64,000 nucleotides of DNA from DASUBN01 sp964584665 (GTDB lineage: Bacteria > Pseudomonadota > Gammaproteobacteria > Natronospirales > REEB76), in contig CAZPAO010000001.1 in NCBI GenBank assembly GCA_964584665.1, positions 1 to 64,000 on the forward strand. Reading direction: 5' to 3'. The notes beneath the pieces were generated by a model. The model had not been told where the DNA came from. It saw nothing but the letters and a program-made list of their open reading frames with translations, and made no database searches. The position numbers and the translations under genes are program-made. This document shows, piece after piece, positions 39,585 through 47,238 of the stretch (positions within the stretch are counted from its first letter, which is position 1; each line of letters starts with the position of its first letter).

Positions 39585-42251
39585 TCACTCGTGGTCATCA
39601 CCACGGGGCGTGTCGTTGCCACCGCTCTCGCCGCCACCGCCGTGGTTCTCACCCCGGTCCTCCGCGGCCTCATGCCGGGGGATCGCATCCGGGATCTGAT
39701 ACGGATTCGGCATGGTGCGGTCATCGTGGCCCTGGCTCGATGGCTCGTGATAGACAGGGCGCGATTCCGGCGCCGCATGGGCGTGATCGTGCACGTCATG
39801 GGAATGGCTGCGTTCGGGCATGTCACCGCCATCGTGATCATGGTCGTTGCCATGATCGGCATCCTGCGGGCCCGCCACGTTGCCACGGTTGTCATCGTGA
39901 TGGTCAGCGCCACCCTGGGCCATGTTCGGGCCCTGGCCGGCGTTCTCCGGTCCACGCTCGCCCTCGAAACGACGGCGACGACCACCGCGACGCCCGCGGC
40001 GACGGCCGCGCCGCGCGCCGCCTTCACCCATGCGCTCACCGGCGACGCCGTTGCTGAACTGTCCGCCCTTCGGATCCATGGCGCCCTGCTGCTGGGCCAT
40101 CTGCTCGTGCAATGCCTGCTCGCTCAAGGCAGCCGTCTCCATCGGAGCGGTGATGGGTGCAGCCACAGGAGCGGGGGCCGGCGCCGCCTGCTGCTGCGAT
40201 TGCTGCTGCTGTTGCGGACGGCGCTCCGGGCGCTCGCCGCGTTCATTGCGGTCACGATCACGGTCGCGATCACGGTCCCGGCCATGGCGTTCCTGGCCGC
40301 GGTTGCGGTCGTCCCGCTCGCGACGGGGCTGTTGCCCGCCGCCGGCCTGGTTCTGGTTGCGGTCCTGGCCCTGGCGCTGGGCATTGCGATCGCCACGGTC
40401 GCCGCGCTCGTCGCGGTTACGGCCGCCGCGGTCACGGTCACCCCGGTCACGATCTCGGCCGCGGTTGCGGTCACGGTCGTTGCGGTCGCGCCGGCCGAAC
40501 TCCTGGCGCGGCGGACGATGTTCGCGGGGGCGTTCCGGAGCCGGACGCTTCTTCTTCTGGTTTTCGCCGGTGCCGAACAGAGCGCGCCACACGCGCACGA
40601 AGATGCCGGGCTTCTCGGCGGCCTCGGTGGCGAATACCGGCGCCGGAGTGGAGTGATTGATGCCCTGCACGGCCGGCTGCTCGGGAGCGGCTTTGTTGCG
40701 TTCCGAGCTGGGCAGCGCCGCGGGCTCCGGTGCCGTCACCATCTTGTAGCTGGTGGTGGGCGCGCCGGGGGCGCGGGCCTCGTCATCGCGGAGGCGCTGG
40801 ATGTCGTACTTCGGCATGTCCATGTGCGGGTTCGGCACCAGCACCACGCTCACGTGGCAGCGCTGCTCGATCTCGGAGATGATCGGGCGCTTCTCGTTGA
40901 GCAGGAAGGTGGCCACGTTCACGGGAAGCTTGGCCACCACGCGCGCGGTGCGCTCCTTCATGGCCTCTTCTTCGATGAGGCGCAGCACCGATAGTGACAG
41001 GGACTCGATGCCGCGGATGCGGCCTTCGCCCTCGCACTGCGGGCAGACCACCTGGGTGGATTCGCCGAGGGAGGGACGCAGGCGCTGGCGCGACATCTCG
41101 AGCAGGCCGAAGCGGGACAGCTTGCCCACCTGCACGCGGGCGCGGTCCATCTCCAGGGCGTTGCGCAGGCGGTCTTCCACGTCGCGCTGGTTCTTCGGCG
41201 GGCCCATGTCGATGAAGTCGATGACGATGAGGCCGCCCAGGTCGCGCAGGCGGAGCTGGCGGGCCACCTCGTCGGCGGCTTCCAGGTTGGTGCGCAGCGC
41301 GGTCTCCTCGATGTCGCTGCCCTTAGTCGCGCGCGCCGAGTTGACGTCGATGGCCACCAGGGCCTCGGTGTGGTCGATCACCAGCGCGCCGCCTGAGGGC
41401 AGGCGGATGTGGCGGCCGAAGGCAGCCTCGATCTGGCTCTCGATCTGGAAACGGGTGAACAGCGGCACGGGCTCGTCGTAGCGCTTGAGCTTGCCGATGC
41501 TCTGGGGCATGACCTTCTGCATGAAGGCCTGGGCCTCGCTGAACATCTTGTCGTCGTCCACCAGGATCTCGCCGATGTCTGCGCGCAGGTAATCGCGCAG
41601 GGCGCGGATGACTACGTTGCCTTCCTGGAAGACCAGGAACGGGGCAGGGCGCTCATGGGAGGCCTTGTCGATGGCTTCCCAGGTCTGCACCAGGTAATCC
41701 AGGTCCCATTGCAGTTCCTCGGCGGAGCGGCCGCCGGCGGCGGTGCGGATGATGACGCCCATGCCGTCCGGGATGCGCAGGGCGGCCATGGCCTCGCGCA
41801 GCTCCTCGCGGTCATCGCCCTCGACGCGGCGCGACACGCCGCCGGCACGGGGGTTGTTCGGCATCAGCACCATGAAGCGGCCGGCCAGGCTGATGAAGGT
41901 GGTGAGGGCGGCACCCTTGTTGCCGCGCTCCTCCTTGTCCACCTGTACCACCACTTCCTGGCCTTCCTGCAACACCTCGCGGATGTTGATGCGGCCGGAT
42001 GTGTCGGCGCCCTGACGGAAATAACTGCGGGAGATCTCCTTCAGGGGCAGGAAACCGTGGCGTTCGGAACCGTAGTCCACGAAGCAGGCTTCGAGGCTGG
42101 GTTCGACGCGGGTGATGCGGCCCTTGTAGACGTTGGCTTTCTTCTGCTCTTTGGAGAGCACTTCGAGATCGAGGTCATACAGGCGCTGACCATCGACCAT
42201 GGCGACGCGCAACTCTTCGGGCTGAGTCGCATTGATCAGGATACGTTTCAT
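39585..42251 (-). CDS. rne: Ribonuclease E
   Basis: 888 residues from the conserved start MKRILINATQPEELRVAMV (42251); open frame continues upstream but does not match the family. S1 domain (about 35-120), 5' sensor, DNase I-like catalytic core with AIDVNSARATKGSDIEETA and GGLIVIDFIDM, and the zinc link VVCPQCEGEG (CPxC). From about residue 520 a disordered arm follows: Pro-rich, then long Arg/Asp/Asn repeats (RDRDRD type) and Gln runs, then a Gly/Arg-rich patch and a His/Asp-rich tail. It initiates mRNA decay and processes rRNA. The scaffold region varies between species and is not alignable by eye. Confidence 0.96.
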   Translation of the reverse strand: MKRILINATQPEELRVAMVDGQRLYDLDLEVLSKEQKKANVYKGRITRVEPSLEACFVDYGSERHGFLPLKEISRSYFRQGADTSGRINIREVLQEGQEVVVQVDKEERGNKGAALTTFISLAGRFMVLMPNNPRAGGVSRRVEGDDREELREAMAALRIPDGMGVIIRTAAGGRSAEELQWDLDYLVQTWEAIDKASHERPAPFLVFQEGNVVIRALRDYLRADIGEILVDDDKMFSEAQAFMQKVMPQSIGKLKRYDEPVPLFTRFQIESQIEAAFGRHIRLPSGGALVIDHTEALVAIDVNSARATKGSDIEETALRTNLEAADEVARQLRLRDLGGLIVIDFIDMGPPKNQRDVEDRLRNALEMDRARVQVGKLSRFGLLEMSRQRLRPSLGESTQVVCPQCEGEGRIRGIESLSLSVLRLIEEEAMKERTARVVAKLPVNVATFLLNEKRPIISEIEQRCHVSVVLVPNPHMDMPKYDIQRLRDDEARAPGAPTTSYKMVTAPEPAALPSSERNKAAPEQPAVQGINHSTPAPVFATEAAEKPGIFVRVWRALFGTGENQKKKRPAPERPREHRPPRQEFGRRDRNDRDRNRGRDRDRGDRDRGGRNRDERGDRGDRNAQRQGQDRNQNQAGGGQQPRRERDDRNRGQERHGRDRDRDRDRDRNERGERPERRPQQQQQSQQQAAPAPAPVAAPITAPMETAALSEQALHEQMAQQQGAMDPKGGQFSNGVAGERMGEGGARRGRRRGRRGGRRRRFEGERGPENAGQGPNMAQGGADHHDDNRGNVAGPQDADHGNDHDHDGGDMPERSHSHDVHDHAHAAPESRPVYHEPSSQGHDDRTMPNPYQIPDAIPRHEAAEDRGENHGGGGESGGNDTPRGDDHE

Positions 42252-42678
42252 CGGGACTTCTCGCTCAGCGCTGCAACACGGGCTGCACGAGGTCACTGGA
42301 GGGCCGGACGGCCGGAGGCAGGATTTAGTCTGTCTATCGGGGCGCCGCGCCCGGTGAGGGAGGCGGCAGCCGTCAAAAAATCCAAGCCTGGGGCGGAATC
42401 GGCGCTTCGTGACCATGCGGAGGCATGGGAGCGCGGTCTTAACGGCGCTCTGGCCCGTTCCAAGGGGCCGGCGACGTCGCTTTACACGGGGCCGCTGGAT
42501 ATAACACGGCAGACCCCGACCAAATCGCATAAAGGCGCCGCTAGGCTGCCTTTCGCTGGACGTTCCCGGGAACTGAGGCCATTAGCCATACAGCACAAGG
42601 GTTGCGTCTGTCCGGTACTATAGCAACGATTACACGGGCCTTCAACGCCGTATTACTTTTATTTTCAGGAGCTTAAGC
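42252..42678. promoter_or_regulatory. Divergent rne/rluC intergenic region with rne leader stems
   Basis: 427 bp without a supported gene. It should hold the rne promoter and long 5' untranslated region (minus) and the rluC promoter (plus). Visible stems: CATGC-GGAG-GCATG (42414-42427), and GAGCGC (42429-42434) with GCGCTC (42445-42450). In E. coli the rne leader mediates feedback by RNase E; similar control here is an inference. CAGGAG at 42667-42672 serves rluC. Confidence 0.5.
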
Positions 42679-43632
42679 GTGGAGCCAGGCACCCCCAAGG
42701 TCCGGATGCTGACCGCGGGAGAGGAGGATGCGGGCCAGCGCCTCGACAACTTCCTGTTCCGGACCCTCAAGGGGGTGCCGAAGAGCCATGTGTACCGGCT
42801 GTTACGTACCGGGCAGGTGCGGGTGAACAAGAAGCGGGTCAAGCCGGACTATCGCCTAGAGGCAAGCGATGAGATCAGGCTGCCGCCGGTGCGCCAGGCG
42901 GAGAAGGCCGAGCCCGGCCTGCCACCCCACTGGCAGCAGGATGCCCTCAAGGCGGCCATCCTGTTCGAGGACGACCGCATCCTGGTGGTGAACAAGCCCG
43001 CCGGCATGGCCGTGCACGGGGGCAGCGGGGTGAGCTTCGGGGTCATCGAGACATTGCGGGTGCTCAGGCCTGAGAACCCGGGCCTGGAGCTGGCCCATCG
43101 TCTGGACCGGGAGACCAGCGGCTGCCTGATCGTGGCCAAACGGCGAAGCGCCGTGAGGGTGCTGCACGAGGCCTTCCGGGAAGGCGGGGTGGAGAAGCAT
43201 TACCTGGCCCTGGTGGCCGGGGCTTGGAAAGGCCAGGAGCAGGAGGTGGACCTGCCCCTCGAGAAGAACCAACTGGAGGGCGGGGAGCGCATGGTGAAGG
43301 TGAGCCACACCGGCAAGGAGGCCAGGAGCCTGTTCAAGCCCCTGCAGAAGTTCACCCAGAGCGCCCTGATGGACATCCGCATCTACACCGGGCGCACCCA
43401 TCAGATCCGGGTGCACGCCGCCCACATCGGCCATCCGGTCGCGGGAGATGACAAGTATGGGGACCGGGAAGCCAACAAGGCCCTGAAAGCGGTCGGCCTT
43501 AAGCGCATGTTCCTGCACGCCCATCGCCTCGCCTTCGCTCACCCGGAGACCGGTGAGCGGCTATCCCTCACGGCACCCCTGGACGATGAGTTGCAGACCG
43601 TGATCCAGAAGCTGGGCGGGGAACCGGTCTAG
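42679..43632 (+). CDS. rluC: 23S rRNA pseudouridine(955/2504/2580) synthase
   Basis: 317 residues from GTG 42679. S4 RNA-binding domain (about 15-75, QRLDNFLFRTLKGVPKSHVYRLL), then the catalytic domain with the Asp in HRLDRETSGCLIVAKR and the TGRTHQIRVHAAHIGHPVAGDDKYGD motif. RluC modifies three uridines of 23S rRNA. Placement divergent from rne and beside yceF is the same as in E. coli, which favours RluC over RluD. Its stop overlaps the yceF stop. Confidence 0.94.
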   Translation: MEPGTPKVRMLTAGEEDAGQRLDNFLFRTLKGVPKSHVYRLLRTGQVRVNKKRVKPDYRLEASDEIRLPPVRQAEKAEPGLPPHWQQDALKAAILFEDDRILVVNKPAGMAVHGGSGVSFGVIETLRVLRPENPGLELAHRLDRETSGCLIVAKRRSAVRVLHEAFREGGVEKHYLALVAGAWKGQEQEVDLPLEKNQLEGGERMVKVSHTGKEARSLFKPLQKFTQSALMDIRIYTGRTHQIRVHAAHIGHPVAGDDKYGDREANKALKAVGLKRMFLHAHRLAFAHPETGERLSLTAPLDDELQTVIQKLGGEPV

Positions 43633-44207
43633 GGAAACTGGACTCCCGCTGAGCGCAGCATGCGGCAGAGGGCGATGAGGGGCAGGCCGATGAGCGCGGT
43701 CGGATCGCTAGACTCGATGGCCTGGAAGAGGGTGATGCCGAGGCCCTCGGATTTGAAACTCCCGGCGCAGTCGTACGGCTTCTCCGCCTGCAGATAACGC
43801 TCGATCTCATCCGCTGCGAGCTGCCGGAACACCACCCGGGTCTGGTCCACGTATTCCTGGCAGTTGCCGGAACGGCTGTCCCAGAGGCAGAGGCCGGTGT
43901 GGAATTTCATGTACTTGCCGGAAGCGGCCTGCAGCTGTTTGACGGCTTCCGCATGGTCCCCGGGCTTGCCCAGGATCTCACCGTCCCGCTCCGCCGCCTG
44001 GTCCGAGCCGATGATGAGCGCATCCGGATGCCGGGCAGCGACCACCTGGGCTTTGGCCCGCGCCAGGCGTTGCACCAGGGCCGTCACCGGCTCCCGGGCG
44101 CTGCCGGTCTCGTCTACGCCCGGCGCCACGGCCGTGAAGGGCAGGCCCAACCGCTCCAGCAGCAGCCGGCGATAAGGGGAAGTGGAAGCCAGGACCAGTT
44201 GGGGCAT
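43629..44207 (-). CDS. yceF: Maf-like nucleotide pyrophosphatase (YceF type)
   Basis: 192 residues from ATG 44207 (MPQLVLASTSPYRRLLLERL, the family start); ATG 44225 would add six residues. Motifs: ASTSPYRR, VDETG, LARAKAQVVAARHPDALIIGSDQ, and LPLIALCRML near the end. YceF homologues hydrolyse m7GTP and are thought to act in preventing incorporation of modified nucleotides. It is convergent with rluC and divergent from yceD. Confidence 0.92.
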   Translation of the reverse strand: MPQLVLASTSPYRRLLLERLGLPFTAVAPGVDETGSAREPVTALVQRLARAKAQVVAARHPDALIIGSDQAAERDGEILGKPGDHAEAVKQLQAASGKYMKFHTGLCLWDSRSGNCQEYVDQTRVVFRQLAADEIERYLQAEKPYDCAGSFKSEGLGITLFQAIESSDPTALIGLPLIALCRMLRSAGVQFP

Positions 44208-44322
44208 GGGGGCAGGGGCGGGCATTCAGGTGTCCGGTGGGGATTTCCAGCGTGGCTAGCATGCCGATACGGCTTCCGGGGCACAAGACGCAGTAAAAAC
44301 AAGGGCTTGGGCGCAGGAATCT

Positions 44323-44351
44323 TTGACACGGACGGCGCCGAAAAGTATGAT
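44323..44351 (+). promoter_or_regulatory. Near-consensus sigma-70 promoter of yceD-rpmF-plsX-fabH
   Basis: TTGACA (44323-44328), exactly 17 bases, TATGAT (44346-44351). It is the best sigma-70 promoter seen in the window. Initiation near 44358 would leave only about 3 nt ahead of the yceD ATG at 44361, so the yceD mRNA may be nearly leaderless. Confidence 0.75.
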
Positions 44352-44360
44352 TACGCGCTT

Positions 44361-44882
44361 ATGTCAGGCGCTCTGCCGCCCTCCCTGGATCTCACACGCG
44401 CTGCCCGTCAGACATTCAGTCTGGAAGGGCGCGTGCCGGTGAAATCCCTGCCGCGACTGGCCGCTGTGCTGGCCTCGGATGCGGGAGAAGTGCGGGTGGA
44501 ACTGGAGGCGGGCCGGGATGCGGCGCGCCGCGTGACGGTCAGGGGCCGCATCGACGCGGAACTGGACCTGCAGTGCCAGCGCTGCCTGGAGCCGGTGCGG
44601 ATCGCGGTGCATGCTGAACCGCACCTGGCTTGGGTGAACTCGGACGAGGCGCTCGCGGCCCTGCCCGACGAATATGAACCGTTGCTCTCGACGGACGGGC
44701 GCGTGGCGCTCACGGAGCTGGTGACGGATGAATTGCTGCTGGCGTTGCCGCTCGTGCCGAGGCACGAAGGCGATGCGGCATGTAGTGGCAGCTTCACGGC
44801 GCCCGCGGAGATCCCCGCGGAACCCGCTGAGGACCGGAAGAGACCTTTTGCAGAATTGGCCAAGCTCAAGCGCGGCCGGTGA
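44361..44882 (+). CDS. yceD: YceD-family 23S rRNA accumulation protein (DUF177)
   Basis: 173 residues from ATG 44361. Contains LDLQCQRCLEPV with the CxxC common in DUF177 and an acidic end; the C-terminal NWxxKRP-type tail is RPFAELAKLKRG. YceD lies before rpmF across bacteria and affects 23S rRNA accumulation; mechanism unknown. No Shine-Dalgarno precedes the start; the promoter's -10 is only 9 nt upstream. rpmF follows by 16 bp. Confidence 0.9.
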   Translation: MSGALPPSLDLTRAARQTFSLEGRVPVKSLPRLAAVLASDAGEVRVELEAGRDAARRVTVRGRIDAELDLQCQRCLEPVRIAVHAEPHLAWVNSDEALAALPDEYEPLLSTDGRVALTELVTDELLLALPLVPRHEGDAACSGSFTAPAEIPAEPAEDRKRPFAELAKLKRGR

Positions 44883-44898
44883 ATCCAGGAGTAGGAAA

Positions 44899-45081
44899 AT
44901 GGCTGTTCAGAAAAGTCGCGTGACCCCTTCCCGCCGTGGCCAGCGCCGTTCGCACGACGCGCTCACGGGCCCGACCCTCTCGGTCGAGTCCAGCACGGGT
45001 GAGACCCATCGTCGGCACCACATCACTGCCGACGGTTTCTATCGCGGCAAGAAGATCCTCAACACCAAGCGGGAAGACTGA
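44899..45081 (+). CDS. rpmF: 50S ribosomal protein L32
   Basis: 60 residues: MAVQKSRVTPSRRGQRRSHD, then HRRHHITADGFYRGKKIL. This is the zinc-less (Cys-minus) L32 form. GTAGGA lies just upstream. It is part of the large ribosomal subunit and is encoded between yceD and plsX in a widely conserved order. Confidence 0.97.
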   Translation: MAVQKSRVTPSRRGQRRSHDALTGPTLSVESSTGETHRRHHITADGFYRGKKILNTKRED

Positions 45082-45153
45082 AGTTTCATCCGCCCGAGTC
45101 CCTGAGGAATGGGCGAACATGACGGCGCTGGCATGACCGGACCCGTTCATCAG

Positions 45154-46197
45154 ATGAATCCAACCGTCACTATCGCGCTGGACGCCATGGGCGGCGATCA
45201 CGGACCTTCCGTGACGGTGCCCGCGGCCGTCAACATGCTCGCGAAGCACCCTGAGCTGCGGCTGATCCTGGTCGGCCGGCAGGAAGTGCTCGGCCCGCTG
45301 GCCGCGCGCCCGCTCGCCCGCTACGGCGAGCGCCTCAAGCTGCACCACGCTTCCGAAGAAGTGACCATGGACGAGCTGCCGTCGCAGGCCCTGCGCGGCA
45401 AGAAGGATTCGTCCATGCGCGTCGCCATCGACCTGGTGAAGTCGGGTGAGGCGGATGCCTGCGTCAGCGCCGGCAACACCGGCGCGCTCATGGCCACCGC
45501 ACGTTTCGTGCTGAAGACCGTGAGCAGCATCGATCGGCCCGCCATCTGCGCGCTGATCCCTTCCCACGGCGGCCACACCCACATGCTCGACCTCGGCGCC
45601 AACGCCGACTGCACGCCGGAGCAGCTGTTCCAGTTCGGCGTGATGGGTGCCGCGCTCGCGAGCGCCGTGTACGGCATCAAGCAGCCCCGCGTCGGCCTCC
45701 TCAATATCGGCGAGGAGGAGATCAAGGGCAACGAGAAGGTGAAGGAGGCGGCCAAGCTGCTCACCGCCAGCCATCTCAACTACATCGGTTTCGTCGAGGG
45801 CAACGATATCTTCTCCCGCGACGTGGACGTGGTGGTGACCGACGGTTTCGTCGGCAACGTCTCCCTGAAGACCATGGAAGGTCTCGCCAAGATGATCAGC
45901 CAGATCATCCGTGAGGAGTTCCGCCGCACCGCCTTCACGCGTTTCCTGGCCTTCATCGCTCTGCCGGTGCTGCACGCGATCCGCAAGCGCCTCGATCCCC
46001 GCAACTACAACGGCGCGAGCCTGCTCGGTCTGCGCGGCGTGGTGGTGAAGAGCCACGGCGGCACCGACAGCGTGGGCTTCGCCAGCGCCATCCGCATCGC
46101 CATCCTCGAGGTCCAGAACCAGGTGCCGCAGCGCATCGGTGCGCTGATGGAAGAACAACTCGCAAAACAACCGCTGCCTAAGGCGGAGGGCGCATGA
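45154..46197 (+). CDS. plsX: Phosphate acyltransferase PlsX
   Basis: About 347 residues from ATG 45154, which gives MNPTVTIALDAMGGDHGPSV; ATGs at 45109 and 45133 are longer alternatives, and 45109 has GAGGA very close. Motifs: SVTVPAAVNML, MRVAIDLVKSGEADACVSAGNTGALMA, LDLGANADC, VTDGFVGNVSLKTMEG. PlsX makes acyl-phosphate from acyl-ACP for phospholipid synthesis at the membrane. It overlaps fabH by 4 bases. Confidence 0.96.
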   Translation: MNPTVTIALDAMGGDHGPSVTVPAAVNMLAKHPELRLILVGRQEVLGPLAARPLARYGERLKLHHASEEVTMDELPSQALRGKKDSSMRVAIDLVKSGEADACVSAGNTGALMATARFVLKTVSSIDRPAICALIPSHGGHTHMLDLGANADCTPEQLFQFGVMGAALASAVYGIKQPRVGLLNIGEEEIKGNEKVKEAAKLLTASHLNYIGFVEGNDIFSRDVDVVVTDGFVGNVSLKTMEGLAKMISQIIREEFRRTAFTRFLAFIALPVLHAIRKRLDPRNYNGASLLGLRGVVVKSHGGTDSVGFASAIRIAILEVQNQVPQRIGALMEEQLAKQPLPKAEGA

Positions 46198-47168
46198 AGC
46201 AGATCTACGCGCGCATCGCCGGCACCGGCCGCTGCCTGCCGGACCGGGTGATGACCAACGCCGACCTGGAGAAGATCGTCGAGACCACCGACGAGTGGAT
46301 CCGTTCGCGCACCGGCATCGAGCGCCGCCACATCGTGGCGGACGACGAGACCAACCTGGACCTGTGCGAGCGCGCCGCGCTCAAGGCCATGGAGGCCGCC
46401 GGCGTCACCGCCAAGGACATCGACCTCGTGATCGTGGGCACCACCACACCCGACCAGGTATTCCCCAACATGGGCTGCCTGCTGCAGCGCCGCCTGGGGA
46501 TCCACGGTCCCATGGCCTTGGGCCTGGAAGCCGCGTGCACCGGTTTCATGTACGGTCTCACCATCGCCGAGAAGTTCATCAAGACCGGCAGTTCCAAGCG
46601 TGCGTTGGTGGTGGGTGCCGAGACCCTCTCGCGCATGGTGGACTGGAAGGACCGCAACACCTGCGTGCTGTTCGGCGACGGCGCCGGCGCCGTGATCCTG
46701 GAGGCGTCGGAGGAGCCGGGCATCCTCTCTACCCACGCGCATGCCGACGGCGAATACGCCGACCTGCTGTATTTTCCGTCTGGCGTGTCCAAGCGACCCG
46801 AGGATTTCCACCACCGCCGCGACTACATCCAGATGAAGGGCAACGAGGTCTTCAAGGTGGCGGTCACCAAGCTGGGCGAGGTTGCCCAGGAGGCCCTGGA
46901 TGCCAACGGCATCAAGGGCGAGCAGCTGGACTGGTTGGTCCCGCACCAGGCCAACCTGCGCATCATCGAGGGCACCGCCAAGAAGCTGAAGCTCCCCATG
47001 GAGAAGGTCGTCCTGACTGTGCAGGACCATGGCAACACCTCCAGCGCCTCGGTGCCGATGGCCCTGGACGTGGCCGTGCGCGACGGTCGCATCAAGCGTG
47101 GCCAGCTGATCATGCTGGAAGCCTTCGGCGGCGGCTTCACCTGGGCGGCCGCGCTCCTGCGCTACTGA
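46194..47168 (+). CDS. fabH: 3-oxoacyl-[acyl-carrier-protein] synthase III
   Basis: 324 residues. Catalytic triad Cys115 in LEAACTGFMYGL, His in WLVPHQANLRI, Asn in QDHGNTSSASVP. The N-terminus ARIAGTGRCLPDRVMTNADL is typical. FabH starts each fatty acid chain from acetyl-CoA and malonyl-ACP. The usual next genes fabD-fabG-acpP are missing; a strong terminator follows 22 bp after the stop. Confidence 0.96.
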   Translation: MKQIYARIAGTGRCLPDRVMTNADLEKIVETTDEWIRSRTGIERRHIVADDETNLDLCERAALKAMEAAGVTAKDIDLVIVGTTTPDQVFPNMGCLLQRRLGIHGPMALGLEAACTGFMYGLTIAEKFIKTGSSKRALVVGAETLSRMVDWKDRNTCVLFGDGAGAVILEASEEPGILSTHAHADGEYADLLYFPSGVSKRPEDFHHRRDYIQMKGNEVFKVAVTKLGEVAQEALDANGIKGEQLDWLVPHQANLRIIEGTAKKLKLPMEKVVLTVQDHGNTSSASVPMALDVAVRDGRIKRGQLIMLEAFGGGFTWAAALLRY

Positions 47169-47190
47169 CGCAGGACCGGTTCGCGCATAA

Positions 47191-47218
47191 AAAAGGGAGA
47201 GCCGAGGCTCTCCCTTTT
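47191..47218. terminator. Bidirectional terminator after fabH
   Basis: Perfect 13-bp arms AAAAGGGAGAGCC (47191-47203) and GGCTCTCCCTTTT (47206-47218) with a 2-base loop. T runs in both directions suit the convergent fabH and VPS10-like genes. Confidence 0.9.
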
Positions 47219-47238
47219 CGTTTCTCCTGACCTGCCGG

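Noticed and set aside
39561..40994. 477-codon open frame antisense to the rne 3' half
   Set aside because: Reflects the Arg/Asp repeats of RNase E read backwards; apparent Val/Ala-rich helices are artefacts.
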